Notes: a model not told the origin generated them from the sequence alone. 64,000 bases of DNA from CAVXHQ01 sp963761735 (GCA_963761735.1 CAVXHQ010000005.1:62001-126000), one strand, 5' to 3'. Positions 16,286-25,647 are shown, numbered from the stretch's first letter. Program-made: numbers and translations.

Positions 16286-17685
16286 CCACGCCCGATCCCG
16301 CATCCGCCCCGACGATCGCCGTCATCGACGTCGGAAAGACCAACGCCAAGCTGGCGCTCGTCGATGCGGGCACGCTGGGCGAGGTTGCCGTCGAAACCCG
16401 GCCCAATACCGTGCTGCCCGGCCCGCCGTGGCCGCATTTCGACCTTGACGGGCACTGGGCATTCTTTGTCGATGCGCTGAGGCGGTTGGGGGCCGTGCAC
16501 CGGATCGACGGCATTTCCATTACGACGCACGGCGCCTCGGCGGTGCTGCTGGCGGCGGACGGCAGCCTCGCGGCGCCGATGCTCGACTACGAGCACGGCT
16601 TCGCCACTGAAAGTCATGCGGGCGGCGGCCCGGCGGATGTTGCCGCCGACTACGATGCGATCCGCCCGCCGTTCGCGCAGACCGGGTCGGCGCGCCTGCC
16701 CGGCGGCCTCAATGTGGGCGCGCAACTCTATTGGCAGTTCCGTGTCGATCCGGGGCTGGCGGACCGCACGGCGCACATCCTGACCTATCCGCAATACTGG
16801 GCCTGGCGGTTGACCGGCGTCATGGCGACCGAGGTGACGTCGCTGGGCTGCCATACCGATCTGTGGCAGCCGCAAACCCGCGAATTTTCATCCCTCGTGG
16901 ACCGCCTCGGCATCGCGGGCAAACTGCCGCCCGCGCGGACCTCGGCCAGCGTGCTGGGCACGCTGACGCGGCAGGTCGCCACCGCGACCGGCCTGCCACT
17001 GGACACCCCCGTCGCCTGCGGCATCCACGACAGCAACGCTTCGCTCTTTCCGCATCTGTTGGGCCAGACAGGGCCGTTCGCCGTGGTATCGACCGGCACC
17101 TGGGTGATCTGCATGGCCGTCGGCGCGGCGCACGCCCGCCTCGATCCCGCGCGCGATTGTCTGATCAACACCGATGCGCGGGGCAATCCCGTCCCTTCGG
17201 CCCGGTTCATGGGCGGCCGCGAATACGAGCGGATCCGCGATGGCTGTGACGGCGCGCCCACCCGCGCCGACCGGGACGCGGTGCTGCGCGGCGTCATGCT
17301 GCTGCCGTCCGTCGAGGCCGGCTCGGGGCCGTTTCCGGGGTCTGCGCACCGGTGGCGTGCGATGCCCGAAAGCCCGGGCGCGCGGATGCTTGCGCTGGCA
17401 TATTACCTCGCGCTGATGACCGATACCTGCCTGAATCTCATTGGCACCAAAGGTCCCGCCATCGTCGAGGGGCCCTTCGCGCGCAACGCCGACTACCTCG
17501 CCATGCTGGCCGCGATCCGCCCGGACGGGGTGATGGCCTCGGCGGCGTCGACGGGCACCAGCGCGGGCAGCGCCTGCCTGTTGCTGGACGATCCGCCCTA
17601 TGCGGCACCTGCGCCCGTATCGGTCCCGGGCAACGGCGACGCTCTGCGCGAGTATGCCGCCCGGTGGCGCGCGGCAACCGCCTAA
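16282..17685 (+). CDS. rhaK: FGGY-family L-rhamnulokinase
   Basis: This 467-residue kinase phosphorylates L-rhamnulose to L-rhamnulose 1-phosphate. It has the FGGY phosphate-binding strand VIDVGKTNAKL (14-24), the catalytic-aspartate region CGIHDSNASL and a second ATP motif near VVSTGTWVI. The ATG overlaps rhaU; the open frame upstream lies inside rhaU. In Rhizobium the orthologous kinase is also needed for ABC-dependent uptake, consistent with its place in the transporter operon. Its TAA shares four bases with the TAG of the converging ATPase gene. Confidence 0.88.
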   Translation: MTTPDPASAPTIAVIDVGKTNAKLALVDAGTLGEVAVETRPNTVLPGPPWPHFDLDGHWAFFVDALRRLGAVHRIDGISITTHGASAVLLAADGSLAAPMLDYEHGFATESHAGGGPADVAADYDAIRPPFAQTGSARLPGGLNVGAQLYWQFRVDPGLADRTAHILTYPQYWAWRLTGVMATEVTSLGCHTDLWQPQTREFSSLVDRLGIAGKLPPARTSASVLGTLTRQVATATGLPLDTPVACGIHDSNASLFPHLLGQTGPFAVVSTGTWVICMAVGAAHARLDPARDCLINTDARGNPVPSARFMGGREYERIRDGCDGAPTRADRDAVLRGVMLLPSVEAGSGPFPGSAHRWRAMPESPGARMLALAYYLALMTDTCLNLIGTKGPAIVEGPFARNADYLAMLAAIRPDGVMASAASTGTSAGSACLLLDDPPYAAPAPVSVPGNGDALREYAARWRAATA

Positions 17686-18680
17686 CCGATGCGCTGCCCG
17701 GCGCGAAAGCGGTGCAGCCGTTCGGCCCGGGGCGTCAGGTGGACGCGCGCGCCGGGCCGTGCCCCAGTTTCGCCGTCCATCCGCACGACGACGCGGCCGA
17801 CATCGTCGGTATCCACATGCAGAATCGCGTCGGCGCCAAGGTTTTCGACCAGTTTCACGGTCCCGGCCCAGGTGCCCGCGGCGTCGTCTACCGCGATATG
17901 CTCGGGCCGGATGCCCAGCACCTCGCAGCCCTCGGCCGCGGCCATTTCTCCCTTGAACAGGTTCATTTTCGGCGACCCGATAAAGCCTGCGACGAAGGGC
18001 GTCGCGGGGGTGCGGTACAGTTCCGACGGGGTGCCGACCTGTTCGATATGCCCGCCGTTGAGGACGACGATCCGGTCGGCCATCGTCATCGCCTCGACCT
18101 GATCGTGGGTCACATAGATCATCGTGGTGCCCAGGCGCTGGTGCAGTTCGCCAAGCTCCAGCCGCATCTGCGTGCGCAGGGCGGCGTCGAGGTTGCTCAG
18201 CGGTTCGTCGAAGAGAAACACCTGCGGATCGCGCACGATGGCCCGCCCGATGGCGACGCGCTGACGCTGGCCGCCGGACAGGTGTTTGGGTTTGCGGTCC
18301 AGCAGCGGGCCGAGTTGCAGGATATCCGCGGCGGCGCCGACCTTCTCGGCAATCTCGGCCCTGGATTTGCGCGCGAGGCTCAGCGAGAACCCGATGTTCT
18401 GCGCCACGGTCAGGTGCGGATACAGCGCGTAGGACTGAAAAACCATTGCCACGCCGCGCATCGACGGCTCGACGCCCGTCACGTCACGCCCGCCGATCTC
18501 GATGGTGCCGCCGCTCTCTTCCTCGAGGCCGGAAATCATCCGCAGCAGCGTCGATTTCCCGCAGCCCGAGGGGCCGACGAACACGACGAATTCGCCCGCC
18601 GCGATGTCGAGGTCGATATCCTCGATCACCTTGATGGCGCCGAACTGTTTCGACAGGTTGCGGATCGTGACGTTGGACAT
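17682..18680 (-). CDS. Oligosaccharide ABC transporter ATPase, MsmK/UgpC type
   Basis: This 332-residue single-domain ATPase energises the CUT1-type importer encoded upstream. Walker A GPSGCGKST, Q-loop VFQSYALYPH, signature LSGGQRQRVAIGRAI, Walker B VFLFDEPLSNLDA and the H-loop THDQVEA are all intact. The C-terminal part contains the regulatory TOBE domain (GIRPEHIAV). It is last in a minus-strand operon with the two permeases, the binding protein and the rhamnosidase. This subunit looks functional even though its partners carry lesions. Confidence 0.92.
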   Translation of the reverse strand: MSNVTIRNLSKQFGAIKVIEDIDLDIAAGEFVVFVGPSGCGKSTLLRMISGLEEESGGTIEIGGRDVTGVEPSMRGVAMVFQSYALYPHLTVAQNIGFSLSLARKSRAEIAEKVGAAADILQLGPLLDRKPKHLSGGQRQRVAIGRAIVRDPQVFLFDEPLSNLDAALRTQMRLELGELHQRLGTTMIYVTHDQVEAMTMADRIVVLNGGHIEQVGTPSELYRTPATPFVAGFIGSPKMNLFKGEMAAAEGCEVLGIRPEHIAVDDAAGTWAGTVKLVENLGADAILHVDTDDVGRVVVRMDGETGARPGARVHLTPRAERLHRFRAGQRIG

Positions 18681-18690
18681 GAGGACCTAT

Positions 18691-18786
18691 CCCTTGACCG
18701 CGCCGGCTGTCATGCCGGTTGGCCTTTTACAGCGCCGGCGGTCATGCCGGTCAGCCTTTTACAGCGCCGGCGGTCATGCCGGCGAC
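18691..18786. repeat. Three 32-bp tandem units repeating the permease C-terminal coding end
   Basis: Units are 18691-18722, 18723-18754 and 18755-18786. The last two share their first 28 bases; the first is diverged by several bases. On the minus strand each unit encodes MTAGAVKG, the family C-terminus. Because 32 is not a multiple of three, the first unit met by the ribosome ends the protein (TGA, 18751-18753). The outermost unit ends with its own in-frame TAG (18687-18689) six bases before the ATPase start, which suggests it is the original gene end and the others are duplications. Confidence 0.88.
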
Positions 18787-19581
18787 GATCTGGCGGTTGA
18801 AGAAGACGAAAACGATCAGCGGCGGTATCGTCACCAGCAGCACGTTGGAAAACAGCAGGTTATAGGACGTCTGAAACTGGCTCTGGAAGTTGTACAGGGT
18901 CAGCTGCACGGTCACGTTGTCCTTGCCCGGCAGGTAATACAGCGGATTGACGAAATCGTTGAAGATGGCGATCGACTGGATGACGATATTGGTCACGGTG
19001 ACCGGCTTGAGCAGGGGAAAGATCACCTTGAAATAAACCTGCCAGGGTTTCGCCCCGTCCATGATCGCCGCCTCGTCGAGGTCGCGCGGGATGGTGGCGA
19101 CGAAGGCGCGGTACAGCAGGATCGAGAACGACAGGTTGTAGGCGATCTCGATCAGGACCATGCCGTGCAACGTCTTGAAGATACCGAGTTCCTGCATCAG
19201 CCAGATCGTCGGCACCACGGCGGGCGGGATCATCAGCCCCGCCAGCACGAGGAAATTGACCAGACCGGAGTACCGGCTTTGCCGCCGTTGCAGCACGAAC
19301 CCGACCATCGAGGCAAAGATCACGAGGCCGGTGACGCCCGCCACGGTGATGATCGTCGAGTTCATGAACGCCAGCAGCAGCTGATAGTCGCGGATCTGGA
19401 TGACGGTGATCAGGTTTTCGATCAGATGCCATTCGGTGGGCCATGAAAACGCCAGCCGCGCGGCCTCGGTTTCGGATTTCGCGGCCTGAAACAGCGCGAA
19501 CAGGAACGGCATGATGAACACGACCGAGGTAAGGGCGATGGCGATACCGCCCCAGAAAAGACGCTTGCCCTGCGCGCTCAC
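18751..19581 (-). CDS. Oligosaccharide ABC transporter permease, MalG/UgpE type
   Basis: This 276-residue inner-membrane subunit of the CUT1 importer starts at a GTG overlapping the upstream permease stop (GTGA). Membrane segments include GGIAIALTSVVFIMPFLFAL and FMNSTIITVAGVTGLVIFA. The permease EAA loop reads DEAAIMDGAKPWQVYFKVIFP. The C-terminus VAGMTAGAVKG is canonical. The 3' end lies in a triplicated 32-bp repeat, which has probably moved the stop away from the following ATPase gene without changing the protein end. Confidence 0.88.
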   Translation of the reverse strand: MSAQGKRLFWGGIAIALTSVVFIMPFLFALFQAAKSETEAARLAFSWPTEWHLIENLITVIQIRDYQLLLAFMNSTIITVAGVTGLVIFASMVGFVLQRRQSRYSGLVNFLVLAGLMIPPAVVPTIWLMQELGIFKTLHGMVLIEIAYNLSFSILLYRAFVATIPRDLDEAAIMDGAKPWQVYFKVIFPLLKPVTVTNIVIQSIAIFNDFVNPLYYLPGKDNVTVQLTLYNFQSQFQTSYNLLFSNVLLVTIPPLIVFVFFNRQIVAGMTAGAVKG

Positions 19582-20470
19582 AGGTCGACCTCGCGCCGGT
19601 TGAACCACCAGGTGACCGGCAGCATGATGCCCGCGATGAACACGAACAGGACGACGTTTCCGGCGGTCGACAGACCCGTAGAACCCGGATTGATACTGCT
19701 TGAAGATGATCGAGGCCACCACGTCGGACGAAAACCCCGGCCCGCCGCCCGGTCATCGTCCAGATCAGATCGAAGGTGCGCAGCCCGCCGATCAGGCTCA
19801 GCGTCACGACGGTGATCGTCGCGGGGCGCGACAGCGGCAGGGTGATGCGCCAGAACATCTGGCTTTTGGTGGCGCCGTCGATGCGCGCGGCCTCGTAGAA
19901 ATCCTGCGGGATCGACACGATGCCCGCGATGAAGATGACCGTGGCGATGCCGACGCCTTTCCAGACGTCCACCGCGATCACCGAATAGATCGCGAGCCAG
20001 GGTGTGACGAGCCATCCCGGCCCGTCGATGCCCACGGCCTCGAGTGCCACGTTGATCGCGCCGTCGGTCGGGTGCATCAATTCCTTGAAGATGATGCCGA
20101 CGCCGACGAAACTGACCAGCACCGGAAAGAAGATCACCGCCCGCAGGTATCCGCGCGCCGCGATCCGGCTGGTCAGCAGCACGGCGAGGGCCATGCCGAG
20201 CACGACCTTCATCGCCGAGGTCGCGAACCCGAAGATCAGCGTGTTGACCATGCCCTGAACGAGGAACGGTTCGCGAAAGAACTGCGCGAAATTGTCGAGG
20301 CCGATGAACTGCGAGTTGAACAGCGACCAGCGGGTCAGCGCGAAATAGAACGAAAAGATCGTCGGCACGAGGAACAGGACGCCGTAGATCAGGCCCGCGG
20401 GAATATAGAACGTATAGGGATAGGCCGTGCGGCGGCGGCGCGGTGCGGATTTCGCGTCGGTGATGGTCAT
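19578..20470 (-). pseudogene. Oligosaccharide ABC transporter permease, MalF/UgpA type, with two frameshifts
   Basis: The N-terminal two-thirds is normal (MTITDAKSAPRRRRTAYPYT start, EAA loop YEAARIDGATKSQMFWRITLP). The rest is split over two other frames: one carries SSDVVASIIFKQYQSGFYG and the next LSTAGNVVLFVFIAGIMLP, ending REVDL. Removing one base from the run at 19748-19750 and one from 19675-19677 restores a single 296-residue protein of normal family length (893-2=891 bases). Both are apparent insertions in GGG runs (minus strand). This is either real decay or homopolymer sequencing error; as written it cannot make a full permease. Confidence 0.82.
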
Positions 20471-20488
20471 ACCGCCCCCTTTCCCGTT

Positions 20489-20518
20489 AAAAAAACGCCG
20501 CCCCGTGACGGGACGGCG
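20489..20518 (-). terminator. Intrinsic terminator-like hairpin between binding protein and permease genes
   Basis: On the minus strand a 10-bp stem (20509-20518 with 20496-20505, one G-T pair), a three-base loop and seven T residues form a textbook rho-independent terminator. It lies 22 bases after the binding-protein stop and 18 bases before the permease start. It probably limits read-through, giving more binding protein than membrane subunits. Confidence 0.8.
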
Positions 20519-20540
20519 CCGGTTGTCGCGGTGCCGTCGC

Positions 20541-21830
20541 TTACCAGTTCGGCAGACCGAGTTGCTGGGCGGCCTTGCGCACGTCCTCGTCGTAGATCGC
20601 GGCGGCGTCGGCAGCGGAACGGATCCCCGAGCCCACCTCGACGGTCAGCTGCGGCAGGGCAGGGCCCTTGACCGGCGACAGGAATTCAAGAGCCGGCAGG
20701 TTGCGCGTATCGTCCGCGAAATAGGCCTCGAGGTCGCGCGTCGCCTGCGGCACATCGTCGGGCAGTTCGCAGCCGGCAACGAGATAAGGCCCGGATACCT
20801 GACCGGCATCCATCTGCGCCTGACAGCCCTCGACGCTTGCCACGAAGGCGAGAAAGTCTGTCGCCGCCTCGATGTTCTCGCTCGATTGCGGAATATACAG
20901 CGCATTGGGCAGCCAGATCGTCAGGCCGTTGGCGTCGGCACGGTCGCCGGGCTGGGCAAAGAAGCCGATCTGCGCGTCGGGGAACTGCTCGAGCAGGGGG
21001 GCGGTCGCCAGCGACAGGATCGGATAGTGCACGCCCTCGCCGGCACCGATCATCGCCACGCCGTCGTTATAGGTGGCGGCACCGAAATCGTCGTTGAAAT
21101 ACCCCGCCTCGAAGGCCTCCTGCAACCGCTCGAAACTGCGCAGGGCGGCCGGATCGTCGGCGAATTTCGCCTCGTTGTTTGTATAACGGTCGGCAAACCC
21201 CGGGCTGTCGGCCTCGACGTTGAAATAATCGCCCAGCACCAGGAGCTGCGCCGACCATGTGTCGCCGTAGGTCTGCACGATCGGGGTATAGTCGGTCTGT
21301 TCGGCGACAATGGCGTTGTTGGCCATGAAATCCGCCCAGGTCAGCGGAACCTCGAGGCCGAGTTCCTCGTAGATGCCGCTGTTGTACAGGATGCCGCCCG
21401 CGAAACCGGGGCCGATGGGCACGCCGTAGACACCGTCGCCCGCCGTCACCACGTCCTTGAACGACTGACTGATGTCGTCCATGAACGCCTCGCCAGACAG
21501 GTCGACGAGGGTTTGCGTCGGTGCCAGCGCCTGAAACAACGAGCCGGAGTTGTACAGGAACACGTCGGCCATTTCCTCGGTCGCGAGGCGGGTTTTCACC
21601 AGGTTGTCGCCGTCGATGGAGCCGACGCGCAGTTCGATGTCGAATGTCACCTCGGGGTGCAGCGCGGTGTACGCGGCGGCCAGCGCCTCGGCCTGCGCGA
21701 TGGACGGCGGGCCGTTGTCGACGAGGAATGTCAGTTCGACGGCCTCCTGCGCGAATGCGGGCGCCGCGATGGCGCAGACCGTGCCCGCAAGGGCGGTGGT
21801 TCTGAGGTATCTCGTGAAGTTGGCTGTCAT
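20541..21830 (-). CDS. Extracellular solute-binding protein of the rhamnoside ABC importer
   Basis: This 429-residue periplasmic protein is expected to capture the oligosaccharide or glycoside taken up by this operon. A signal peptide (MTANFTRYLRTTALAGTVCA, cleavage near AFAQE) precedes a family 1 binding-protein fold (ELTFLVDNGPPS, YNSGIYEELGLEVPLTWADF). The start ATG has GGGAGGACG upstream; the open frame beyond it belongs to the rhamnosidase coding region. The gene is intact, unlike its neighbours on both sides. A strong terminator hairpin follows it. Ligand identity is inferred from the adjacent rhamnosidase. Confidence 0.88.
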   Translation of the reverse strand: MTANFTRYLRTTALAGTVCAIAAPAFAQEAVELTFLVDNGPPSIAQAEALAAAYTALHPEVTFDIELRVGSIDGDNLVKTRLATEEMADVFLYNSGSLFQALAPTQTLVDLSGEAFMDDISQSFKDVVTAGDGVYGVPIGPGFAGGILYNSGIYEELGLEVPLTWADFMANNAIVAEQTDYTPIVQTYGDTWSAQLLVLGDYFNVEADSPGFADRYTNNEAKFADDPAALRSFERLQEAFEAGYFNDDFGAATYNDGVAMIGAGEGVHYPILSLATAPLLEQFPDAQIGFFAQPGDRADANGLTIWLPNALYIPQSSENIEAATDFLAFVASVEGCQAQMDAGQVSGPYLVAGCELPDDVPQATRDLEAYFADDTRNLPALEFLSPVKGPALPQLTVEVGSGIRSAADAAAIYDEDVRKAAQQLGLPNW

Positions 21831-21901
21831 TGGGTCGTCCTCCCTGAAGATAACTGGCGAGTGGCAGGGCCGTCGCCGGCGGTGCCCGTTGTTCCTTCCG
21901 C

Positions 21902-24275
21902 TCAGGCCGCCTCGCCTCCCGCGAGGGTGCCGGGAAGGGGATGATCGGTCAAAGTAAATTTCAACTCGTGGTGCCCGGGCGCCAGTGTGAGCGGCCCGGT
22001 AACGGCGGCGCCGTCGTGTGTCAGATCGCGGCGCCCGGCGCTGTCGGGGACGATGCCTTCGCAGCCTTCGGGCAGGGTGATCGCATAGGTGACGCGGTCC
22101 CCCTCGCAGGACCACTCCGCCGCGATCTCGCCGTGGCGGCAGCGGTGGGTGGCGGCGACGGGCGACAGCTTCGGGGAGGATGAACGGATCGACGGTGATC
22201 CGGTCGAAACCGGGGGCGTCCGCGTCGGGCGCGATGCCCGCCACCGCCTCGAACAGCCATTGGCAGACGGCGCCGTAGGCATAGTGGTTATAGCTGTTCA
22301 TTTCGGGGTCGTAGATCTCGCCGTCCGGGCCCATCGCGTCCCAGCGTTCCCAGATCGTCGTCGCCCCACGTTCCACCTGATAGAGCCAGCCGGGCGCATC
22401 GCGGTTGAGCAGCAGGCGGGCCGCAAGATCGCGCATCCCCACCTTGGTCAGCGCGGGCAGGATAGCGGGCGTGCCGATGAACCCGGTGCCGATGCGGCCG
22501 TTGGTGGCCTCGACGGCGCGTCGGAAATATTTCAGCGAGGCATCGCGCGAGGCGTCGGGCACCAGGTCGTGCAGGAACGCCAGTGCATAGGTCGTCTGGT
22601 CCGAGGTGCCGATGCGACCCGATGGGGTGATGAATTCGGCGGCGAAGGCGGCCTTGATCTCGTCGGCACGGGCGCGCCAGCGGGCGGCGTCGTCGGCGCG
22701 GCCAAGGGCGCTCGCGGTCCTGGCCGTCAGATCGGCGGAGATGTAATGGTACAGCGTCGCCGCGCAATCGTCGTGGCAGGTCGGCTGCGGTTTGCGGTTG
22801 TCGCCGATGGGCTGCAACCAGTCGCCGAAGGTGAACCCCCGGCCCGCCACGTTCGCGCCGTCGACGAAACCGGCGGGCGGCAGGATGATCGGCCCGTCCG
22901 AAATGCTCCACAGATAGTCCATCCATTTGACCATCGCGGGAAAGCTTCGTCCAGCGCGGCGCGGTCGGCGTAATGCGTCCACAGTGTCCACGGCAGGACG
23001 GTGATGACGTCGCCCCAGCCGGTCGATCCGGCGGGAATGCCGAACGCCTCGGGGTACAGGCGCGTCGGGTCCGGCGAGAAATTCGACACCGCGCCGTCGG
23101 GCCGCTGATCCACGATCAGTTCGCGCAGGTATTTGCGGAAGAAGGCGTTGCAGTCGTGCAGGAAACAGGCGGTGGCGGCGAAAACCTGCGCGTCGCCGGT
23201 CCAGCCGAGGCGCTCGTCGCGCTGCGGGCAATCGGTGGGGACGTCGATGAAATTGCCGCGCTGCGACCACAGGGTGTTCAGGACCAGCCGGTTTACCGAT
23301 GCGTCGCCGCAGGTGAACGTGCCCGCCGGATCGGTCACTGAGGATATCGGCACCGCCTCGATATGTTCGATGGTGGCATCGCCTTCGATCCGGATCCGCG
23401 CATAGCGAAACCCCATGAAGGTGAACAGCGGACGGTATTCTTCGGTGTCCCCGCCCCGCAGGGTATAGTGCACCTGCGCGCGGGCCGAGCGGTAGTTGTC
23501 GTTGTCGATCCGGCCCGCCTGGTTCAAAACCTCGGCGTGTTCGACGACGACTTTCGCGCCCGCAGCACCGCGCACGGCAAAGGCTGCATAGCCGCCGATG
23601 TTCTGGCCGAAATCATAGGTCGTGCCAGTCTCGTCGCGCCATTCCTTGACCGGGGCGAGCGGTGCCAGTTCTTGCACCGGCGCACATTCCTGCGCGATCA
23701 GCAGGCCGGTATCGAGGTCCAATACCTCGACCGCCCCGGTCGCCGGATCGTCGCGGCGCGCATCGACGTCCTCGCCGTAATAGATGCCGTTCGCGCCGAC
23801 AGGCGTCGTGCCGGACGTCCAGTTGGAACCGGTGGCAAGCAGCACCTCGTCGCCGCGCACAATCTCCGCCAGTGCGGCGACGCGGGTGCCGTAGCACTCG
23901 TGAATCAGGCTTTGCGGCCAGAGGAGCTGCCCGCGATACCAGCCGTCGCCAAGCCAGATTTCGATCCGGTTCGCGCCCGGTTTCAGACGATCGCGCAGGG
24001 CATAGCTCTCGATAGGCGATCCGCGCGTCATAGTTCGTCCAGCCGGGGGCCAGCAGATCGGGACCGAGGCGGGTGCCGTTCACGAACACCGCGTAGACGC
24101 CCAGTGCCGTCGCGTGCAGAACCTCGTCGCCGGTCACCTGCGCCAGATCGAAGTCGCGCACGACCTTTGTGGCCCCTCCGCCCTGTCCGGGATCGCCGGC
24201 GGGCGAGATGGCGCGGGCGTGCCAGGACCGGGTGACCGGTGCATGCGGGTCCTCGAACGTCTGGCAAACGGTCAT
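21902..24275 (-). pseudogene. GH78 alpha-L-rhamnosidase, three frameshifts
   Basis: It would hydrolyse alpha-L-rhamnosides in the cytoplasm; no signal peptide follows the strong GGGGAGG-preceded ATG. GH78 hallmarks are present but split across frames: GWTNYDARIAY; IWLGDGWYRG, CPQRDERLGWTGDAQVF and GSTGWGDV; then MVKWMDYLW, ATTIWERWD (general-base Glu region) and EMNSYNHYAYGAV; then the C-terminal domain. One extra base near 24006-24011, one missing near 22938-22950 and one extra in the G run 22173-22176 explain all breaks. Correcting them yields about 790 residues, normal for the family. Decay versus sequencing error is unresolved. Confidence 0.85.
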
Positions 24276-24555
24276 TGTGCCTCCCCTCCGCGCCGCTCCC
24301 TCCCCGGGTTGGTACGGTGTGTCGTTGAGGATAAGGTGCGTCTGCCGACCGTCAAAGTCAATCAATTTTGATCGTAACCGGTCAAATTTCATACCTTACT
24401 GAAAAATAATGATTGGCAATGACCGGGAAACGCGGAATGATGCGGGCGTCGGGGGCCCGCCGACCCCGCGCGCCCCGGGGGCCGACCGTTTCCGCCGTCG
24501 CCGGGTTTGCCCGTGCCGGAACCGCGTCGACAGAACCGCGCCGAAAGGAACCGTC
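24276..24555. promoter_or_regulatory. Divergent control region, rhamnosidase operon / dioxygenase
   Basis: This is an AT-rich island (about 24340-24420) in a GC-rich locus. It holds a palindrome ATCAA-TT-TTGAT at 24361-24372, paired ACCG(G)TCAAA words, and ACTGAAA (24398-24404) followed by GATTGGCAATG (24411-24421). The last two words also occur in the same order upstream of rhaR (ACTGAAA 10450-10456, GATTGACAATG 10470-10480), which suggests a shared regulator. No confident -35/-10 assignment. Confidence 0.5.
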
Positions 24556-25329
24556 ATGACCGATACCGCCACCTTCCCGGACCAGTCCCGCATCGACGCC
24601 TACAGGCGCGATGGCTTTGCCGTCGTCGAGGATGTGTTTACCGGCACCCAACTGGACGATCTGCGGCGGGCGGTGGAAGAGGCCGTAGCCGCCGAAAGCA
24701 CCGGCAAGGCGCCCGGCGACCTGAGCCGGTACGAGAAGATTTTCGACCAGAAGGTGAACATCTGGCAGCGCCACGAGGATGTCGCGACGCACACCCTGGC
24801 GTCCCGCATCGGCGCGCTCGCCGCCGCGTTCGAGGGGGTGCCGATGCGCATCTGGCACGATCAGGCGCTGTTCAAGCAGCCCGGCCTCGCCGACAACCGC
24901 ACGCCCTGGCACCAGGACGCCGTCTATTGGCCGCACCGCGATCGCTGGCGCGCCACGACGATCTGGATCGCCCTCGAGGACGCGACGCCCGAAAACGGCT
25001 GCATGAGTTTTCTGCCGGGCAGCCATGCCCTCGGTCCGCTGGAGCCTGTCCCGCTCGAGGATCCGACGGATCAGTTTGCCGCGCACCCCGGGTTCCGCGA
25101 GGTAGCGCCGGTGCGCTGTCCGCTGCGTGCGGGATCGGTGACGTTCCACAACGGGCTGACCTGGCATTGCGCCGGACCGAACGGGTCGGACGCGGTGCGC
25201 AAGGCCTATGCGATCATTTTCATGCCCGACGGCACGATCAACACCGGGGCCCCGCACGTCGTGACCGATGGTCTGGACCTGCCGGTGGATGCGCCGTTCG
25301 ACAGCGACAGCTTTCCGCGGGTAGGCTGA
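24556..25329 (+). CDS. Phytanoyl-CoA dioxygenase (PhyH) family protein
   Basis: This 257-residue predicted Fe(II)/2-oxoglutarate-dependent oxygenase is cytoplasmic. The iron-binding facial triad is visible as H119-x-D121 (PWHQDAVYW) and H204 (TWHCAG). A basic residue at R215 or K216 could bind 2-oxoglutarate. The ATG is preceded by AAAGGAA. It diverges from the rhamnosidase operon and probably shares its promoter region. Substrate is unknown. PhyH enzymes hydroxylate small molecules, so oxidation of a rhamnoside aglycone or O-methyl sugar is a reasonable guess but only that. Confidence 0.85.
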   Translation: MTDTATFPDQSRIDAYRRDGFAVVEDVFTGTQLDDLRRAVEEAVAAESTGKAPGDLSRYEKIFDQKVNIWQRHEDVATHTLASRIGALAAAFEGVPMRIWHDQALFKQPGLADNRTPWHQDAVYWPHRDRWRATTIWIALEDATPENGCMSFLPGSHALGPLEPVPLEDPTDQFAAHPGFREVAPVRCPLRAGSVTFHNGLTWHCAGPNGSDAVRKAYAIIFMPDGTINTGAPHVVTDGLDLPVDAPFDSDSFPRVG

Positions 25330-25647
25330 ACCCCGGCGATCACCGGCCCGGCAACACGGCCCGAAAGCGCCCTTGCCGCACAGGGCACTTGCGCTGCACG
25401 GCGACTCCGGAACCACGATTGGGCCTGATCCGGCAGAACCCCGCCATGAGCCTGTCATCGTGGAACACCACCGCGACGGGGCCACCGCGACGGGGCGATT
25501 TCGACGGTCGTTTGCGATGCCGCAATGGCAGGTACGGTCCCGCCGCCAAACTCAAGACAGAATTAATCAATTTAATAGTATTTACGCGACATCGCCGCGG
25601 CAGCACCCTAAATGAAGGACATGGGGGCATTGCCGGAGGGTGAGAAC
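25330..25647. other. Intergenic region with small tandem duplication
   Basis: I see no convincing gene here. A 14-bp unit (CCACCGCGACGGGG) is exactly repeated at 25468-25481 and 25482-25495. An AT-rich stretch (about 25556-25590) precedes the next gene and could hold its promoter. The ribosome site GGAGGG at 25635-25640 belongs to the downstream small gene. Confidence 0.6.

Noticed and set aside
18691..18786. Regularly spaced repeat as a mini CRISPR
   Set aside because: Units are directly adjacent with no spacers and re-encode a permease C-terminus.
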